Shown here piece by piece: positions 49,642 to 63,057 of a stretch of 64,000 bases of DNA. The notes beneath the pieces were generated by a model. The model worked only from the letters and a program-made list of their open reading frames with translations. It ran no database searches and had not been told where the DNA came from. Every line of letters begins with the position of its first letter. The first letter of the stretch is position 1. The stretch is from Caulochytrium protostelioides (lineage: Eukaryota; Chytridiomycota; Caulochytriomycetes; Caulochytriales; Caulochytriaceae), in assembly GCA_003615045.1 (NCBI GenBank), contig ML014143.1, forward strand, positions 62,001 through 126,000, given 5' to 3'. Position numbers and translations under genes: made by a program.

Positions 49642-52600
49642 TCAAGCATGGCCTAAGGACAGCGTCATGGGATACGCATCGCACGGCGGACTGCCCGGTG
49701 TCAAGGGCTCCGATGTTTTATTCGAAGCGGCCGAGAGCACGTCGACACAGACATCTTTCGCGCTGCGGCAATCCGGATGACTGGGCGCGGCCACGGCTGC
49801 GACCGTGGTCGTGATGGTGAGCGGTGGGGCGGCCTCAGTTGCGGAGACCGTTAGGGAGACCGCGGGCTTGGCCACGTTCTGCAGCGGTGGAATCTCAGGG
49901 AGGTCATCGGGCGATGCGCCCAACGCGAGCGGTGACGCATGGAAGCTCTGCCGATGGAGGACCGGTCGATGCATCGAAGCGGGGTGGGGTATTTTCGTTG
50001 CGGTCGACGCTGGAGTGACCCTCGCGGGAGCAGCCATTACGGGGGCGGTCGTGGCGGCCGTCAGACCAGCGATCCCCGGGGCGGGAACGATCGGGAGCGC
50101 CGCCGTCAGCGCAGGCCCGGAGCCCAAATCGGCGGCCACGGGGGGCGCCGCGGTCGGCAAAGCCGGTAGCGCTGGGGGCACCAAGGGCCGTGCTAGCGTC
50201 TGGGGCATCAAAGCGACCGCGGCGGCCTGGGTCGTGTAGGACGAGGCATAGGTGGATCCCTCGTAGCTCATGAGGGAGGCGGAGTCGTCTTCGGCCTGGC
50301 GCTGCCCGATCGCGCGCGCGATGGCGGCGGCAAAGTCGATCGGGACGCCAGCGCCGGCCTGGATCCAGGGATGCATGAGCAGCTGCGACGCCGTCGGCCG
50401 CTGCTCAGCGTCGACCGTCAAGCACTGGGCGAGGAAGTCCTTGGCGAGGTCGGACAGGTCGTCGGGGATCTCCGGGGCATTTCCCCGCCCGAGACGCCAC
50501 ATCGTCTGCATCTCGTCCAGCTGGCGCCACGGATGCGTGCCGGTCAGCATCTCGAGCACGACGCAGCCTAAGGACCAGATATCGACTTTGGCACTGTAGC
50601 CTTTGGACTTGATGACTTCGGGTGCCATCCAGTAGACCGAGCCTTGCAGCGACATGCGCGAGTTGTAGCGGTAGGCCATCTTGTACTCGTTCTTTTTGCT
50701 GATCCCAAAGTCCGAAATCTTGACGACGCCGTCCTCATCAATGAGGATATTGGCGCCCTTGATATCGCGATGGATGATGCACCGCTCGTGCAGGTACTCG
50801 AGACCGCTGAGAATCTGCTCGACGAGGTTGCAGCAGAGCGGCTCGTCAAACCGGCCGCATTTCGCCAGCAGCGAGGACGCCGACCCACCAGAAACGTATT
50901 CGAGGAAGACGTTGATCGTTTTCTCGCCGGCTTCGAACCCGAGATAGCGCACGATATTGTCGTGTTGCAAGTCTTCGAGCAGCGCGATCTCCTGATGCAA
51001 CGCGTCGACCATGCGCTCACGCATCGGTTTCTTATACGGCGCGCCGCCGGCGCGATCCGGAGTGATCTGACCGCGCGCCGCTGCCGCGGCGTACGCTTGG
51101 CTCGTGAGCGGGACCACGTCCACCTGCTTCACGGCCATGATTTCTTTGGATTTCAGGTTGACGCCGTAGTAGACACGCGCGAATGAGCCCTTGCCAATCA
51201 GCGGGCCCTGCATCCACTCGATGGGCGTCCCATGGGGGAATTTCCCAGAAAGTACGCCGGCACTGCTGACAGCATTAGCCAACGGAGCAGCCGCGGCCAT
51301 GGGGGTCATCGTGGTCGTCGTGGGCTGTCGCTTCGCCTCGCACGATGTCAACGGCGGCTGCCCGGCATCCGAAGCGCTTTCGGAGACGGTGGTGACATCC
51401 GTCGTCAGATCCGTCGCGGTCACCTCGGTCTCCGCATCGAGAGCAAAGTCGGTCGCCGCGACGGCCGCCGCTGCGACCGCAGCACACGGCATACCATCAG
51501 CCTCGCGCCTCGTGATGGCGGGGGTCGAGTCGACGGTGGTCAAGTCGACGTCTGTGGTCGCCATGTCATTCACACACGTCACGTTCGTCGTCGCCGCGCC
51601 CATGGCCAGTGCCTCGGCCGCAACCTCCGCCGCTGACCCCTCAGCGGCCGGCGCAACCGCGGGGTTGGGCGGGACGGTGGTCGGCGCGGCGCTCTCACGC
51701 GCAAGCGCCAACACGTCATGGTCGCTCAGGCTTTGAAGATGCAACGGGCCGTAGTGGCTCGCATCGGTCGAGTTCTGGCGCGCGAGGCCTAAGGGCGGCG
51801 GATCGCCAAAGGCTGAGAGACGGAACGCCACGGGAGCCTGCAGCGGAGCGGCCAGGGGCGCCTGGGTCGGCGTCGCTACCGGCGAGGCCATTCCCGACGT
51901 GCTGGCCGACAGTCGCGCGGCCGTCCGCGCCGCGGCGGCGGGCTTAGCGGCGTCATGGACGCCAAAAATCTCGCGGACGCCGAGACTGATCATACTCGCG
52001 CGATGGGTCGCAAAGCTCAGGCGCTTGGAGAGCCGCTTGCGCGGACCGCACGCGGCGGTCCTGGGGCTCTCGCCATGTCCCGTGTGGCCCGAGGCGATAC
52101 TCTCGTCGTCCGAGATGGCCAGACGCAGGCTACGAGCGGCGAGACTGCTTCGCTGGCTTCCCCGACCGGCGAGCGGAGGCACCGCGACGGCGGCAGCGCC
52201 CCCGATGGACGCCGGTGCGCTGCACTCGTGGTCTTCCACGTCACTGCCGCCGGTCGGAAGGGGCCGATCGACCCACGCGTGCGTTCCGTCAATAATCGAG
52301 CCGTCTTCGGAGATCATGTTGATGCGCTCGCGCCACTGCGTAGTGATATCTGATTCGCCCGACGGTGGCGTTGACGTCTGCGTGGGCGCCCGTGACGCGG
52401 GACGGGACGACGGCGCGGTGGACGGCCACGGTGGCGGCGGCGGCAAGACCCTCGCTTCGTCAAGCGTGTCCGCACCGGCGGGTGCACCAGAAGCGGCATC
52501 GCCATCAGCGCCCGTGTGGGCCTCACCAAGCGAGGGCGAAGTTTGGACCTTGGAGCCGTGTCGTCGTGCTTCACAACGCCCACCCTCGTCGAAGTCAACC

Positions 52601-55023
52601 AGCTCTGTCCGCGTCGCACGTCCATCACGCGCATGGACGGCGTCCTTCTCTTGGTCTCCGTCTTCGCTGCTGCTGCTGCTGTCGGCGCCGGAGGAGGCCC
52701 CCAAAAGCGTCGGAATCATTTCATAACGACCTGAGGCGCCGATGGGCAGCGCAGCATTCGCCAGACCGCTGAGGGCTGGCAGATCGCGACGACTGACGCG
52801 GTACGACGAACGGCGCAAGAGGCTCTGTATCCGCGAAGTCCGCCGCGACTGAAGTTTGCTACGAACTTCACAGCCGAGCGACGCCGTTTCTTCTTCCGGT
52901 GCGCCATTGAGATCCGGAAAGAAGTGTAGCAGGTTCTCGCAGATCAGCATACTGGGCGGGCGTGTGAAGTAATCGGAGGTAACGGGATGCGAGAGCCGTG
53001 CCCACGGCACGTCGTCGGGATCGTCTTCCCAAGACAGAGCGGCAGTGAGCGCCGACACTGACGTGGCGAGCGGCTCAGGCGCTCCCGCTGGTGCCGTCGT
53101 GGTTGTACCAGCGGGAACGGGCAGGGTGTCCGGTACCGGCTGAGCCGGCGCATCTGCCGTCGTCTGACGATGACCACCGCCGGCAGCAGGGGCGCCCATC
53201 GCCGCCGCTGCCGATGCGTCGAAGGGACCGGCCGGCGTCGCCAACGGCACGCAGGGCAGCGGCCGGCCGCGCGGATCGAGCGGAACAGGCGCCTGCGGCG
53301 GATCGGGCCACGGCGCGGCGGCTGGCATCGTCGCCGGGAGCGGCAAGGCGGTCCGCGGTATGGCGGCGCCCAGGGCGTCGTGCGCACGACGCAGGGTCTG
53401 GAGCGCTGGTTTGCGGACCGTCGCGTCGCCGCGCAACCGTGAGAGCCGTCGGACCGCGCGGAGACTGCCGTACGGTGCCTGCTTTTGGTAACTTTCGGTG
53501 ATGGACTGGATCAAGTCGCGCTCGACGTCTTCGGTGACGGTGGGGAAAGAGGGGTGGGCGGCGACGGGTGTGGCCGGATGGGCCGCGCCATGGCCAAAGG
53601 TCGGTGGTCCGGCAAGTGCCGTTGGTGAGCTGGCAGACGGCGATCCCGCCGATGCGGCAGAAGCCGCTGCAGCCGTCGCCGCGGCTGCGGCCCCAGCCGC
53701 CGCCGCATTCTGGTGATGTTTGCCGTGGGCGTAGTCTTTGCTCGAGTGGCCCGGCAAGAAAGAGCGGAGTTTCTCGTAGCCGAAACTCGTGTCGAAGCTG
53801 CCCTTGCGGGAGCGAAGGAACCCGCGACCCGTGGAACTCGATGGTGCGGGCGACGGCGAGGATACCGTGGCATTAGCAGTGCTCGCGAAGGGCGAGTACG
53901 GACCCGGCGCCGAAGCGCCGGGCGTGGACGGGCTGGCAGCGCCGGCGGGCGGCGGACCCATGCGCTTCAGGGCGAGGTGCGCCTTCAGATGAGAATTGGC
54001 GCTCCGGCAGATCTCGAGCAGCATCTCGTCGTCCACGGGATTGACGCAGTCGAGCGTGCCGTCGACGCCGAGCCCAAAGATGCCGTACAGCGGCTTCTCG
54101 GCAGGGTCCTTGATGCCGAACCGGTGCAGAATCTTTTCGCGGATCACGGCCCCGCGGGTGAGATGCGCGACCTGCAGCACGTGCGTTTCGTCGCCAGCAC
54201 CGTGGATCTTGATGCACTTGGCCCGGATCGTGTCCAAGTCATGGGAGGGCATGCCACGCGCGGGAAGCCCCGGCGCGGGCGCCGGTGGAGAGGATGCGGC
54301 CGGCACGCCGTCACCGCCTGCTGAGTGGTCCGTCGGCGAGCGCAGCGGCGCGCCGTGAAACACCAGACCTAAGGGGTAGTGCTTGGGTGAGAACGTCGAA
54401 GGAGACAGCGAGTTCGAGGGGTCAGTGACGGCCCCGCCTCGAGGACTGTGATGATTCACGCCCTGGCACGAGGCGCTGTGGCGGCGGAAGGGCAAGAAGC
54501 TCATGCGGTCGCGCTGCGCAACAGCGGCAACAACGGGGGTATGGAAGGGCTCCGGCTCGATGCCGTCGTGGACCGAGCCGTGGGAGGTCGTTGGCGAGCT
54601 GGCCGATACTGTCGTGGCCGTGCCGGTAGTGGACCCTGACGATGGGCCTAAGAGGGACATGCCTGGTAATGGAATCCCTGTGGCGGCCGGCACTGTGGAG
54701 AAGGAGACGGACGCCGACGTCGACGATGCCGCGGCGGGGGCATGCGCGCCAGCTGCTGTGCCACCGGCTGTCCCGCTTTTCTGCCCCGATCGCTTACCAA
54801 AAATACTGGTCCGATGTGACGTATGGCTGCTGCTGCTGTTGGTCACGGTGATGGACGCGGCCGACATCGATGCCGCGGAATGCTGAACAAGGGACGATGT
54901 CGAAGACGAGCTGCCGTGCAGACCATGGGACGCGGTGCTTTTTGCGCTGGTAGGCGCGTCGCCTCCGCTCGGCGCAAACATGGAAATAAGGTTTTGAAGG
55001 CCCGAGTATGCCGCTTCCCGCTC

Positions 55024-55069
<46 letters not shown>

Positions 55070-57192
55070 AGCTGCTGCTGCTGCTGCTGCTGGTGGTGGA
55101 ACTGCTGCTGCTGCTGTTGATGATGGTGGTGGTAGTGATGCGGGTGCGGATGTGGATGCGGATGAAGGGGCGGGTAGTGCTGTAACGCAAGCGGACTCGA
55201 TGCCAGGGGCGGCGTGGCCGTGCTGAGCAGCGGCGTCGTTTGCAAGGCCTGTCCTGTCTCGTTCGTGCCATAGGGCCAGCCTTTCATGGACGACGAGCGC
55301 GGCGTGATAATGGGCGGCACGGCGGGGCGTGCCGCAGCGCGCGATCCGGACTTGATGGACATCATCGATCCGCCCGCGAGACTGTCGACGGTATGGACCG
55401 ATCCGGTCGAGGAGCGCAGCGAATGCGCGTCCACCGAGGGCGAGGGTGGGATCGCGCCGTCGCCATCCCCCAGCATCGCGCCCGCTGGGACCAGCAACGG
55501 GCTAAGCCGCGGCGTCAGACCCGCCATGCTGCTCGCGTCGTCTTCGGCCATCGCCACCCCCTCATCAGGCAGTCCTGCCATACTCCCGCCGCCGCCACCG
55601 AAGGCGCCCGCGATGGCCGAAGGACGAGGCGGCCGCGTACGCGCCGTCGTCGCGGTCGAGCCCGAGCGCAGCGACGACGCCGTCTCGCGCCGGCGGAGCG
55701 TTCCCTCCGCCATGTGGGAGGGGGCCGTCTCGAAGGACGCGTGGCCCGGTGCGGCGGTCGGGGGGCCTGCGATATCGTCCACCATGACCGGCAGGGGGGT
55801 CGCGTGCGACCCGGCACTGAAGGCGGCGCCTGCGGCCGCCGTCGCTGCAGTGGGGTGAGGGAGGGCCGTCGACGTGAGACGCCAGTCGCGGACCCGCGGT
55901 GACGGCGCCCGGTGCTGCAGCGCGCTGGCCACAGGGCTCCCCGCAGCGCTGCCCTCGCTGGACTTTGCGTGGTCCGAGGCATACCCAAAGAAGCTGCGGA
56001 TGGCCGCGTTGGCCGCGGTCAGACTCGGTGCGTGAAACGGCGCGCCACGTTTACTGTGAGGCCCGTGAGCCATACCGGCACCCGCGCCGGTGCTGTGGAA
56101 GGTTGGCGCGGCCGTCGGGGCTAGATGTGGACTATGGCTGGTATGCGCGGTGGCGGCGCCGCCGGGGGTCGCTGCGGGCAGCTGGTCAGCGGACTTGGGC
56201 TGCCGATGCAGCGCCTCAACGCACTGGGAGCGGCGGCGTTCGTCCGGATACCGCGGGCCATAGGAGGCCGACCGGGTCGGGGCGTCCATGCGGCGAGGTT
56301 CCTCGGCGCCCGCTGGCCAGCCGCCAGTCGAGAGCGGCGGCAGGCAGCGGAACGGCAGCGTTGGACTCGGCTCCTGCTGCTGGTATGGCGAGTGCGGGTG
56401 CGGCGGCAGATAGTACGGCGCGTGGGCCGAAATCCCGCCGAGCGGCGGCGTCCCCATCAACGGTGTGGGCACCATCCCGTGCGCCTCATACACGGACGAA
56501 GCGGACGAGGGTGACCCGGCGGCGGCGGCGGCGTTAGCGGCGGCGACAGCGGCGGCGCTGCTGAGCGACCCGCGGCGCCGTCGGTCGGCATGCGACGGTG
56601 GCGGAAGCAGCTTGGTCAGCATTTGCGGCGACGGCGCCGGCGCCGGCGTGGCGGCCGGCGTGGACAAGGCGGTGGCGGCGGCGGCGGCAGGGGTCGCCGT
56701 CGCGACCGCGGCCGCGGGGACTAGCGGATCATCGAGGGGTGCGGCGGGCGAGGCCGGCTGGAGCGAGCGGATGAGCGCCAGCAGCCGCCACGCGTCTGGG
56801 GTGAGCTCGATGCCGTCGCGCTGCAGACCGTCGCTCGTGAGTGCCAGCAGCCGCGCCCCTGTGACGCCGAGATCGTAGAAAGTGCCGGCGAGGGCATGGA
56901 AGCCGTGCTCGTGCAGCCAGAGCACGACCTGCTGGGGGGTCCAGTGATGGGCCGGCAACGACGCGCCGGGGAGCGCGTTGCCGCCCGCCACGGCACGGCC
57001 TGACGGGGGCATGGCCACGGGCGCCGTGGCCGCTCTTGGGGTGGTAGTGGTGGCAGCAGCAGCAGCAACGGGTTGATTTGGCGGCGCGGTAGGGGACGGT
57101 TGGTGGTGAACGGGCCGAGGAAAGTGCGGCGAGGTGGGCGATGCGGATGCGGTCCGGTGCGAACGGACGGACACGTCATGCGGAGCGGCCAT
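49642..57192 (-). CDS. MAPKKK with SAM, RA-like and kinase domains (Ste11/Bck1-type)
   Basis: Predicted 2,516 residues from the ATG at 57192; Ste11 and Bck1 are about 720 and 1,480. In order: a SAM domain at about 69-145 (HHWTPQQVVLWLHEHGFHAL, then LQRDGIELTPDAWRLLAL) like Ste11/Byr2; a His/Gln-rich tract with poly-Gln at about 694-723; a Ras-association/Ste50-like domain at about 984-1074 (CIKIHGAGDETHVLQV, REKILHRFGIKDP); a Bck1-like box RPPSMLICENLLHFFPDL near 1420; and a C-terminal kinase at about 1987-2275 with LIGKGSFARVYYGVN, AVKQVDV, HRDIKGANILI, SDFGISK and GSVYWMAPEVI. It would phosphorylate a MAPKK in cell-wall-integrity or mating-type cascades. Linkers are Ala/Thr/Pro-rich and long. 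Such a combination suggests a merged or ancestral architecture, as an inference. Confidence 0.87.
55021..55110. repeat. CTG/CAG triplet tract encoding poly-Gln in the MAPKKK
   Basis: The plus strand reads CTG repeats, the minus strand CAG, coding about 30 glutamines broken by a few Leu and His codons (about residues 694-723 of the MAPKKK). Triplet tracts often vary in length between strains. Confidence 0.8.
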
Positions 57193-59640
57193 GATGCCCA
57201 CGGCGCAGCATGGCGCCCATGCACAGCGGCCCCGGCCCTCCCTCGATCGCAGCGGCCGTGCGCGAGGACGGCACGTGCAGGCCCCAGGCACCGAGATTCA
57301 ATCCGTGGCGGCTCAATGATGGGGCGGCCTGGAAGCGCGTGGCCAGGGATACCAGCGGCAGCGGCAGCCGAGCGATCGATCAGGAAAGGCGGACAGCGGC
57401 CGTCGACGGGTTCGAGTCGTGTAGACAGCGAGACAGCATGCGCCCTTCAGCGCGTGGGCGATCAGGCGAGCCGGCGATCAGGCGAGCCGGCGAGCAGGCG
57501 AGCCAGATGACTGCACGAGGGCAATCAGCGGCATGGTCCACGCCAGGCGACAGTTTCGGTATCCCCTCGCACGGGGTCGTGGGGTGATGGCCAGCGGGGG
57601 GGGATCCCTATGCGATCACGGGGGTCGTCGGTGCCTTCCAGCGAGCGCCCGCGACAACGGGGCAGTGGCGAGCGACCTTGTCGTCACGACGGCAGGGGTG
57701 GGGTCAACGACAGGGACGGTCCAGGATCTGATGTGTAGCTATAGCCCAAGGCGGCGCGGTCCATCGTCCAGGAAGATCAGACGCTCTTCGGTCGCCTTAT
57801 GAAGCGACTGGCTGGATTCCGGAGGCCACGTGATGGGCGATGAGCGACCCCGGGCTCGGTCGACCCCCCGTGAGCGGCGTCGATCGTTCGGTCGGGCCGT
57901 ACGAATCCCATGCATACGCTTGTCGCTGGTCGGGCGGCGAGCGCTGGGCGCCGCCGCCGCTGGGAGATTGGAGAGGGGCGGGACCGACGGCACGCGGCTG
58001 GTTTGGGGGTGGTCCTGAGCGTGGGAGGGCCGTGCGCGCTGGGCGGAGCCGCAGTGGCCGGCAAGACCATGAATCAACATAAACAAGAAGCCGTTGGGTC
58101 GATCCCGTGAGGTTCGGGCATGGCAGGTGGCCGCCCGTCGCGCCGCGAGGTCCAGACAGGGAAGACATACGCCAGGCCACCCGATATGACGATGGATGGT
58201 TCTGCACTTCATACTCCGACGATCAACCGTCGCCCAAGCGCTGCTGCGGGCGGGAAACGCCACGAGGTGTGCGGTCGTCGATGGTCCATTCGCCCGATGC
58301 ATCTGACGGCTGGCGAGGGGATCGGCGCCGTGCCACGTCAAACACGGAGCCGCCCACCGGTGATGGGCCATGGGTGTTCGCCACGACACTCCAGACCGCG
58401 GTGACGAGCGCATCCGCCGGGACGATCCCACGACTTCTGCGATGCGATTCGTCACACCGAACGCACGCGCTCTCCGCCCTTCGACGCCCCGCGGCGGGTC
58501 CGCGTCGCCATCTGGACGTCTCGACGGAGCGGGCGCGACGACGGACACGCGGGCTGACGAGCACTTAGGAACCACGGGCCTCAGTCCCATCGCTCCCGAC
58601 GACGGAACGTGGAACAGCTGAGCTGGCCCGTCGGCCCGTCGGCTGATCGCTGGCACCAGGCACCAAAAGGCTTGGCAAACCTGGCCAGAAAGGCGCGCGC
58701 CTCGCTGTTGGCGTCGCGCACCGCGCGGCTCCTCCCGTCGCCGGGACGGCGACGCGCGCACGAGCCCCCGCCAGGCGACCCGTGGCTGTGGCGTCGTCTG
58801 AAGGGCGCCGCCGCGGTCGACCTGGACGGGGGGGAGCAGCCCTGGTGGATGGGTCCCCCCCCTGGGTATGCTTTGGGCTGAAGCTGGGAGCACCGCCGCC
58901 GTCGGCCGACGGCGGCAAATGACGCGACGGCTCCGGCTCCGGCGCGGCGCGGCGGCGGGCGCAGGTGCTTCGACGGCGCGGCGATCCCGTCGTCGGGGTC
59001 CTGCGCCGGACGGATGCTTCGACCGGCCCCGCGGCGGACGGTGCGGCCGCCCGTGGCCGCGGCCCCGGGAAATGGCGCGTTCGCCGGCGGCTCGGCGGCT
59101 CGGCGGCTCGGCGGGACGCGCGAAGGCTCAGACGGCGCGAAGGTCCGAGACGACGACGCCAATCCCTCGCCAGGGCCAGGGCCACGGCCACGGCCGCTGC
59201 TCTCGCTGGGCCACGCACGTCCGGCCACGTCTCGCTCGCTGCAGGTGAGCCTGCGCTGGGCGCCGTGTGCCGGGGACGCCGGTCGAGGGGCCGGTCGAGG
59301 GGCCGGCATGCCTCGCCGTCGGGAGCGGTCGGGCGGGTCCCGCGGCCCATCCATCGGCCCTGGCGGTTCAAGGGCACGAGGTGCGTGCAGAACGCAAGAA
59401 CGCCCGAAGCGTGCGTTGGGCGGATCGGCAGAGATGGGCTTTTCCAGAAGCTGGAGTGCGAGCACTCGCCATCGAGCGGCAGGCGGGGCAGGCGCGAGCG
59501 GATAAGCGTGCACCGACCTCCGACGGACCCGATATCCACCCCTCGCGACCCCCTCCGGACGGTCGATCTCGCTTTCCACTGGATCCGCAAGCGGCCAGTC
59601 GTCCATCCGTTGCTCTGCGACCAGGTGTGCTGTTTCAACC
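57193..59640. other. divergent intergenic region between the MAPKKK and the Frizzled-CRD-like gene
   Basis: About 2.4 kb. A 16-bp tandem repeat (GGCGATCAGGCGAGCC, three copies, the third with one change) lies at 57457-57504. No gene is recognised; long frames on both strands are Arg/Pro-rich and GC-driven. It presumably holds both promoters. Confidence 0.5.
57457..57504. repeat. 16-bp tandem repeat, three copies
   Basis: Two identical copies of GGCGATCAGGCGAGCC followed by one with a single change (GATC to GAGC), about 270 bp upstream of the MAPKKK start. Function unknown. Confidence 0.7.
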
Positions 59641-62600
59641 ATGAAGGCCCGCAGGCCCCAGCCCGCGGCCGCCGCCGCACGGCGCCGCTCGGCCTCCCTT
59701 TTCGGGGTGCTCATTGCCCTCACGGGCTCCACCCTCGCGACCTCGTTTGTCTCGGCCACCACCGACGCGACGGCGGCGGCGACCGCCACGGCCTTGGCAT
59801 CGGCCGCATCGGTATCAACCGCATCGGCCTCAGCAGCCCTCCCTCTTTCCCTCTCCGCAACCGCCGCTCTATCGGCCACGGCGCCAACGCCCGCGGCGGA
59901 CGGCAACGCGGTGAAGGACGCCCGGGCCGATCCGAGTCCGCCCGCTCTCGATGCCGCCGCCGTGGCATCGGCCTCCGTGATCGCCGCCGGCATCCCCGCG
60001 AGCGCCTCGAGCGCGAGCGCCGCTGAGTTGACCGCCGCGACGGCGTCGTCGACATCCGCATCCACGTCGTCGGCGACGACGTCGGCGACATCGACGACGG
60101 ATGTGGCACCAGCATGGATTTCGATGCCCGCATCGGCTACGGCATCCGCATCCGCATCGGCGGCCTCATCGACGTCGGTGGCCGTGGAGGCCAAGTCTAT
60201 CGAGAGCGCCCAGGATGCCACCGCGACGCCGGCTCCAGCTGTCCCGAGCGACGCCAAGTCATCGGACGACGCTGCGTCATCGACTGTGGCCGCCGCATCG
60301 GCCACCACATCGGATATCTCATCAGCGACCGCATCAGCGGCCGCATCAGCGGTTGAATCAGCTGCTGCATCAGCTGCTGCATCGGCCACCGCATCGGTCA
60401 CTGCCACCGCGTGGTCAACGCCGGTACCGACGGCGCGCTTGATGGATGCCGACCAACGCTCGTGCATCCGCCTCGCCGACCGGCAGATCACGAACCGGCT
60501 GTGCGCGTCCGTGACGGAGAGCTACGAGGCCCACGGCACGGAAGGCAGTCTTGCCGAGCGCGACACGTGGCTCCAGAACCACGTGCACCGCATCTTTGGC
60601 GCCACGCGCTCCCGCTGTCAGCAGCAGTACATCCAGCTCGCGTGCGGGACCCTGTTCCCGAGCTGTGCCGACGACGGCGCCGGTGGGGTCGGCCACGGCT
60701 TCTTCCGCACCGACACCGCGCGGCCCGCCGCCCGCCCGGCCGACGCGTCCCCGACGCCGTTACCCGAGCGCCTCCGCCTGACCCATCTGCCGCCCGTCTG
60801 CACCGATGTGCAGGACGCCCTCGTCTGGCAGTGCGGCCAGGCCCCGTTGTTCATGGACCCGACGGTCTTTGACGCCGCCTTCGCCGAGCTCACGGGCATG
60901 GCGGTTCACTGGCTCGGGCAGAAGCCCGCGACGCCGTCGACGCTGCCGTCCTATGCGGCGTCCGCGGCGCCCGCGGCGACGCCGGCGGAGGATGACGCCG
61001 CGGCCCACGCAGTCTGCCGCGCCGTGCCGCAGATGGACCTCAGCGCGCCGCTGCCGGCACCCTTCTTCGATCAGTGCTTCGATATCACCGAGATGCACGG
61101 GTGCAGCCCGAACGGGTCGCGCGCCATTGCCCGGCTGGCGCTGCAGGCCGCGGGCCCTGGCGCGCGCGTCTGCCGCCACCCCGCCGTGCACCGCGCCTTG
61201 CCGCTGCGCATGTGCACGTATGACTTTAGCGAGATCGACGCGACGCCGCCCGCCTTCCTCGACGAGGAGACGGCCGCCGTGATGGCGCCGCAGACGCTGT
61301 CTCGCGCATTCTTGACGGACGCGTCCCCGCTGATGAACCCGGCCGCACCGGCCGTGGCGTTCGCGGCCACGTGCCACGACTTGGACGCCGCGTCGCAGCT
61401 GACGCCGTGCGCGCAGGGCGGCACCGACTGGTATGTCGACGACGCGTGGGGCGGGCCCGCGCTCAGGATCAAGGGCCCTTCCGTGACCAAAAAGGTTATC
61501 CCGCCGACGTTCGATCCGTCCGCCGCCACGGTCCGCGCGTGGTCGCTGCATACGTTTGTGATGATCCCGTCACCGGCCGAGGCCCGCTCAGGAGGACGCG
61601 AAGCGGACGGCCCGATCGCGTGGTCGCCGCGCCGTGCGCCCGCCAGTATCAACGATGGCTTCGGTCCGCTGGACAACGACTTCCCGACGCGCGGCCGCGG
61701 CGGCCGCCGGCACCTCCTCCGCCGTGCCGAGACCATGATGGGCGCGACGGACCGGCTCCCGCCACACTTTACGATCAGCTACAACGCGACCGTGGCCACG
61801 TGTGCCGGCACCCAACTCGTGGTCCGCATCAACGGCGCCCAGCACATGGTGCAGGACCTCGGCGCGCTCGCGCCCGCGGCCTGGGGATACACGTATGGCT
61901 CGCTGGTCGCACCGCATCTGGGACTGTCGACGCTCAGTATCTCGGTCGAGCGCCCGAAGCACCTCACAAGCGACTGCAGCGTCCAGATCCTCCACCTGTC
62001 GCTGCACCACATCAACATGGTCGGCGCCGCCGTCGCCGGCCGCGATCGCCATGGGAACGTTGTCCTCCAGCGCGCCTTGGAGCTGTCCATGGCCGCCGCC
62101 GGCCGCGCGCCCCGCGACCCCAGCCGGGACCCGCTCGACCCGGAACCGTTCTTCCTGCCGCTGCAGCCGGGCACCGACTTCTTTGCACGCCGCTTCCGTC
62201 CTGACGGGGCAGAGCCCCTCGGCGGCGATAGCGACGACGACGGCGACGCGTCCACCCTCGCCGCAGCGTCCGACGACGCCACGGCTCTCGCAGCGGACAG
62301 CGCATCGGCCACATCGGCGGCATCGGATGCGACCGCTGGGCCGACCTCCAAGACGGCGTCGAAGGCTGAGTCCAACATCGACCCGACGCTGGCTGAGGCG
62401 GCGGGCTCTACCGGCGAAAAGGCGAGCATGCCCGCCGGCGGCGGCGACGGCAAGGCCGCCAACGCGCAAGCCGCAAACTCGACGCCGTCCTTTGGGTTCG
62501 TTCGCGGCACGCTGGCCGGCCTGGCATCGCTGACGCGACTGATCCTGCTCACAGCGGCGGGCACGTGCCTGTTGGCGCTGACGGTGATTGGGGCGTGGTT

Positions 62601-62768
62601 CTGCGTGCTGCGCCGCCGCGCCGCCAAGCCCACGGCGCCGCCGGCGCCGACGGCCGCCGCACCCCACTGGCACATGCCGATGCCGGACGACGACGAAGAC
62701 GACATGCAGCTGGACGCCGCGGACCTCGAGCACGGCCGCGCCGACGCGCTCGCCGTCTCGAGCCTCGA

Positions 62769-62806
<38 letters not shown>

Positions 62807-63057
62807 GCGGCGACAGCCGCCGCCGGCCGGGCGCGCGCGACCGCGACGCCCGCCCGCCGCACCTCCAGGGCCGCCCGGGCGGTGCGAATCCGTTTGTCCG
62901 TCGCGGCCCCCTGAGTGGCGACGACGAGGGCGCCGAAGCCTTGCTGCACCACGCATCCGACGGCCTCGACGCACCCGTGTCGACGTCCTTGCTCGAAGCG
63001 CCGCTGTCCACGAACATTGATCCCGACCACCTTGACCGCGAGTATCTCTACCAGTAA
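59641..63057 (+). CDS. Single-pass membrane protein with a Frizzled-CRD-like cysteine-rich ectodomain
   Basis: Predicted 1,138 residues. A basic-then-hydrophobic N-terminus (RRRSASLFGVLIALTGSTLA) is a signal peptide or anchor. A 230-residue Ala/Ser/Thr-rich stalk follows, then a cysteine-rich domain (about 275-400) with SCIRLADRQITNRLCAS, RCQQQYIQLACGTLFPSC and VCTDVQDALVWQCGQ, matching the Cys order of Frizzled-type CRDs, as in fungal Mid1 and chytrid Frizzled-like proteins. A second Cys-containing region (about 450-580) and a beta-rich segment with FTISYNATVATCAGTQLVVR follow. A membrane helix near 957-991 (LILLTAAGTCLLALTVIGAW) is followed by a basic stop and a strongly acidic Asp/Ser cytosolic tail. 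It is probably a surface receptor or sensor; no G-protein-coupled seven-helix part is present. Confidence 0.72.

Noticed and set aside
58565-60491. Long minus-strand frames opposite the Frizzled-CRD-like gene
   Set aside because: Composition and overlap show they are shadows; the plus strand has the signal peptide, CRD and membrane helix.
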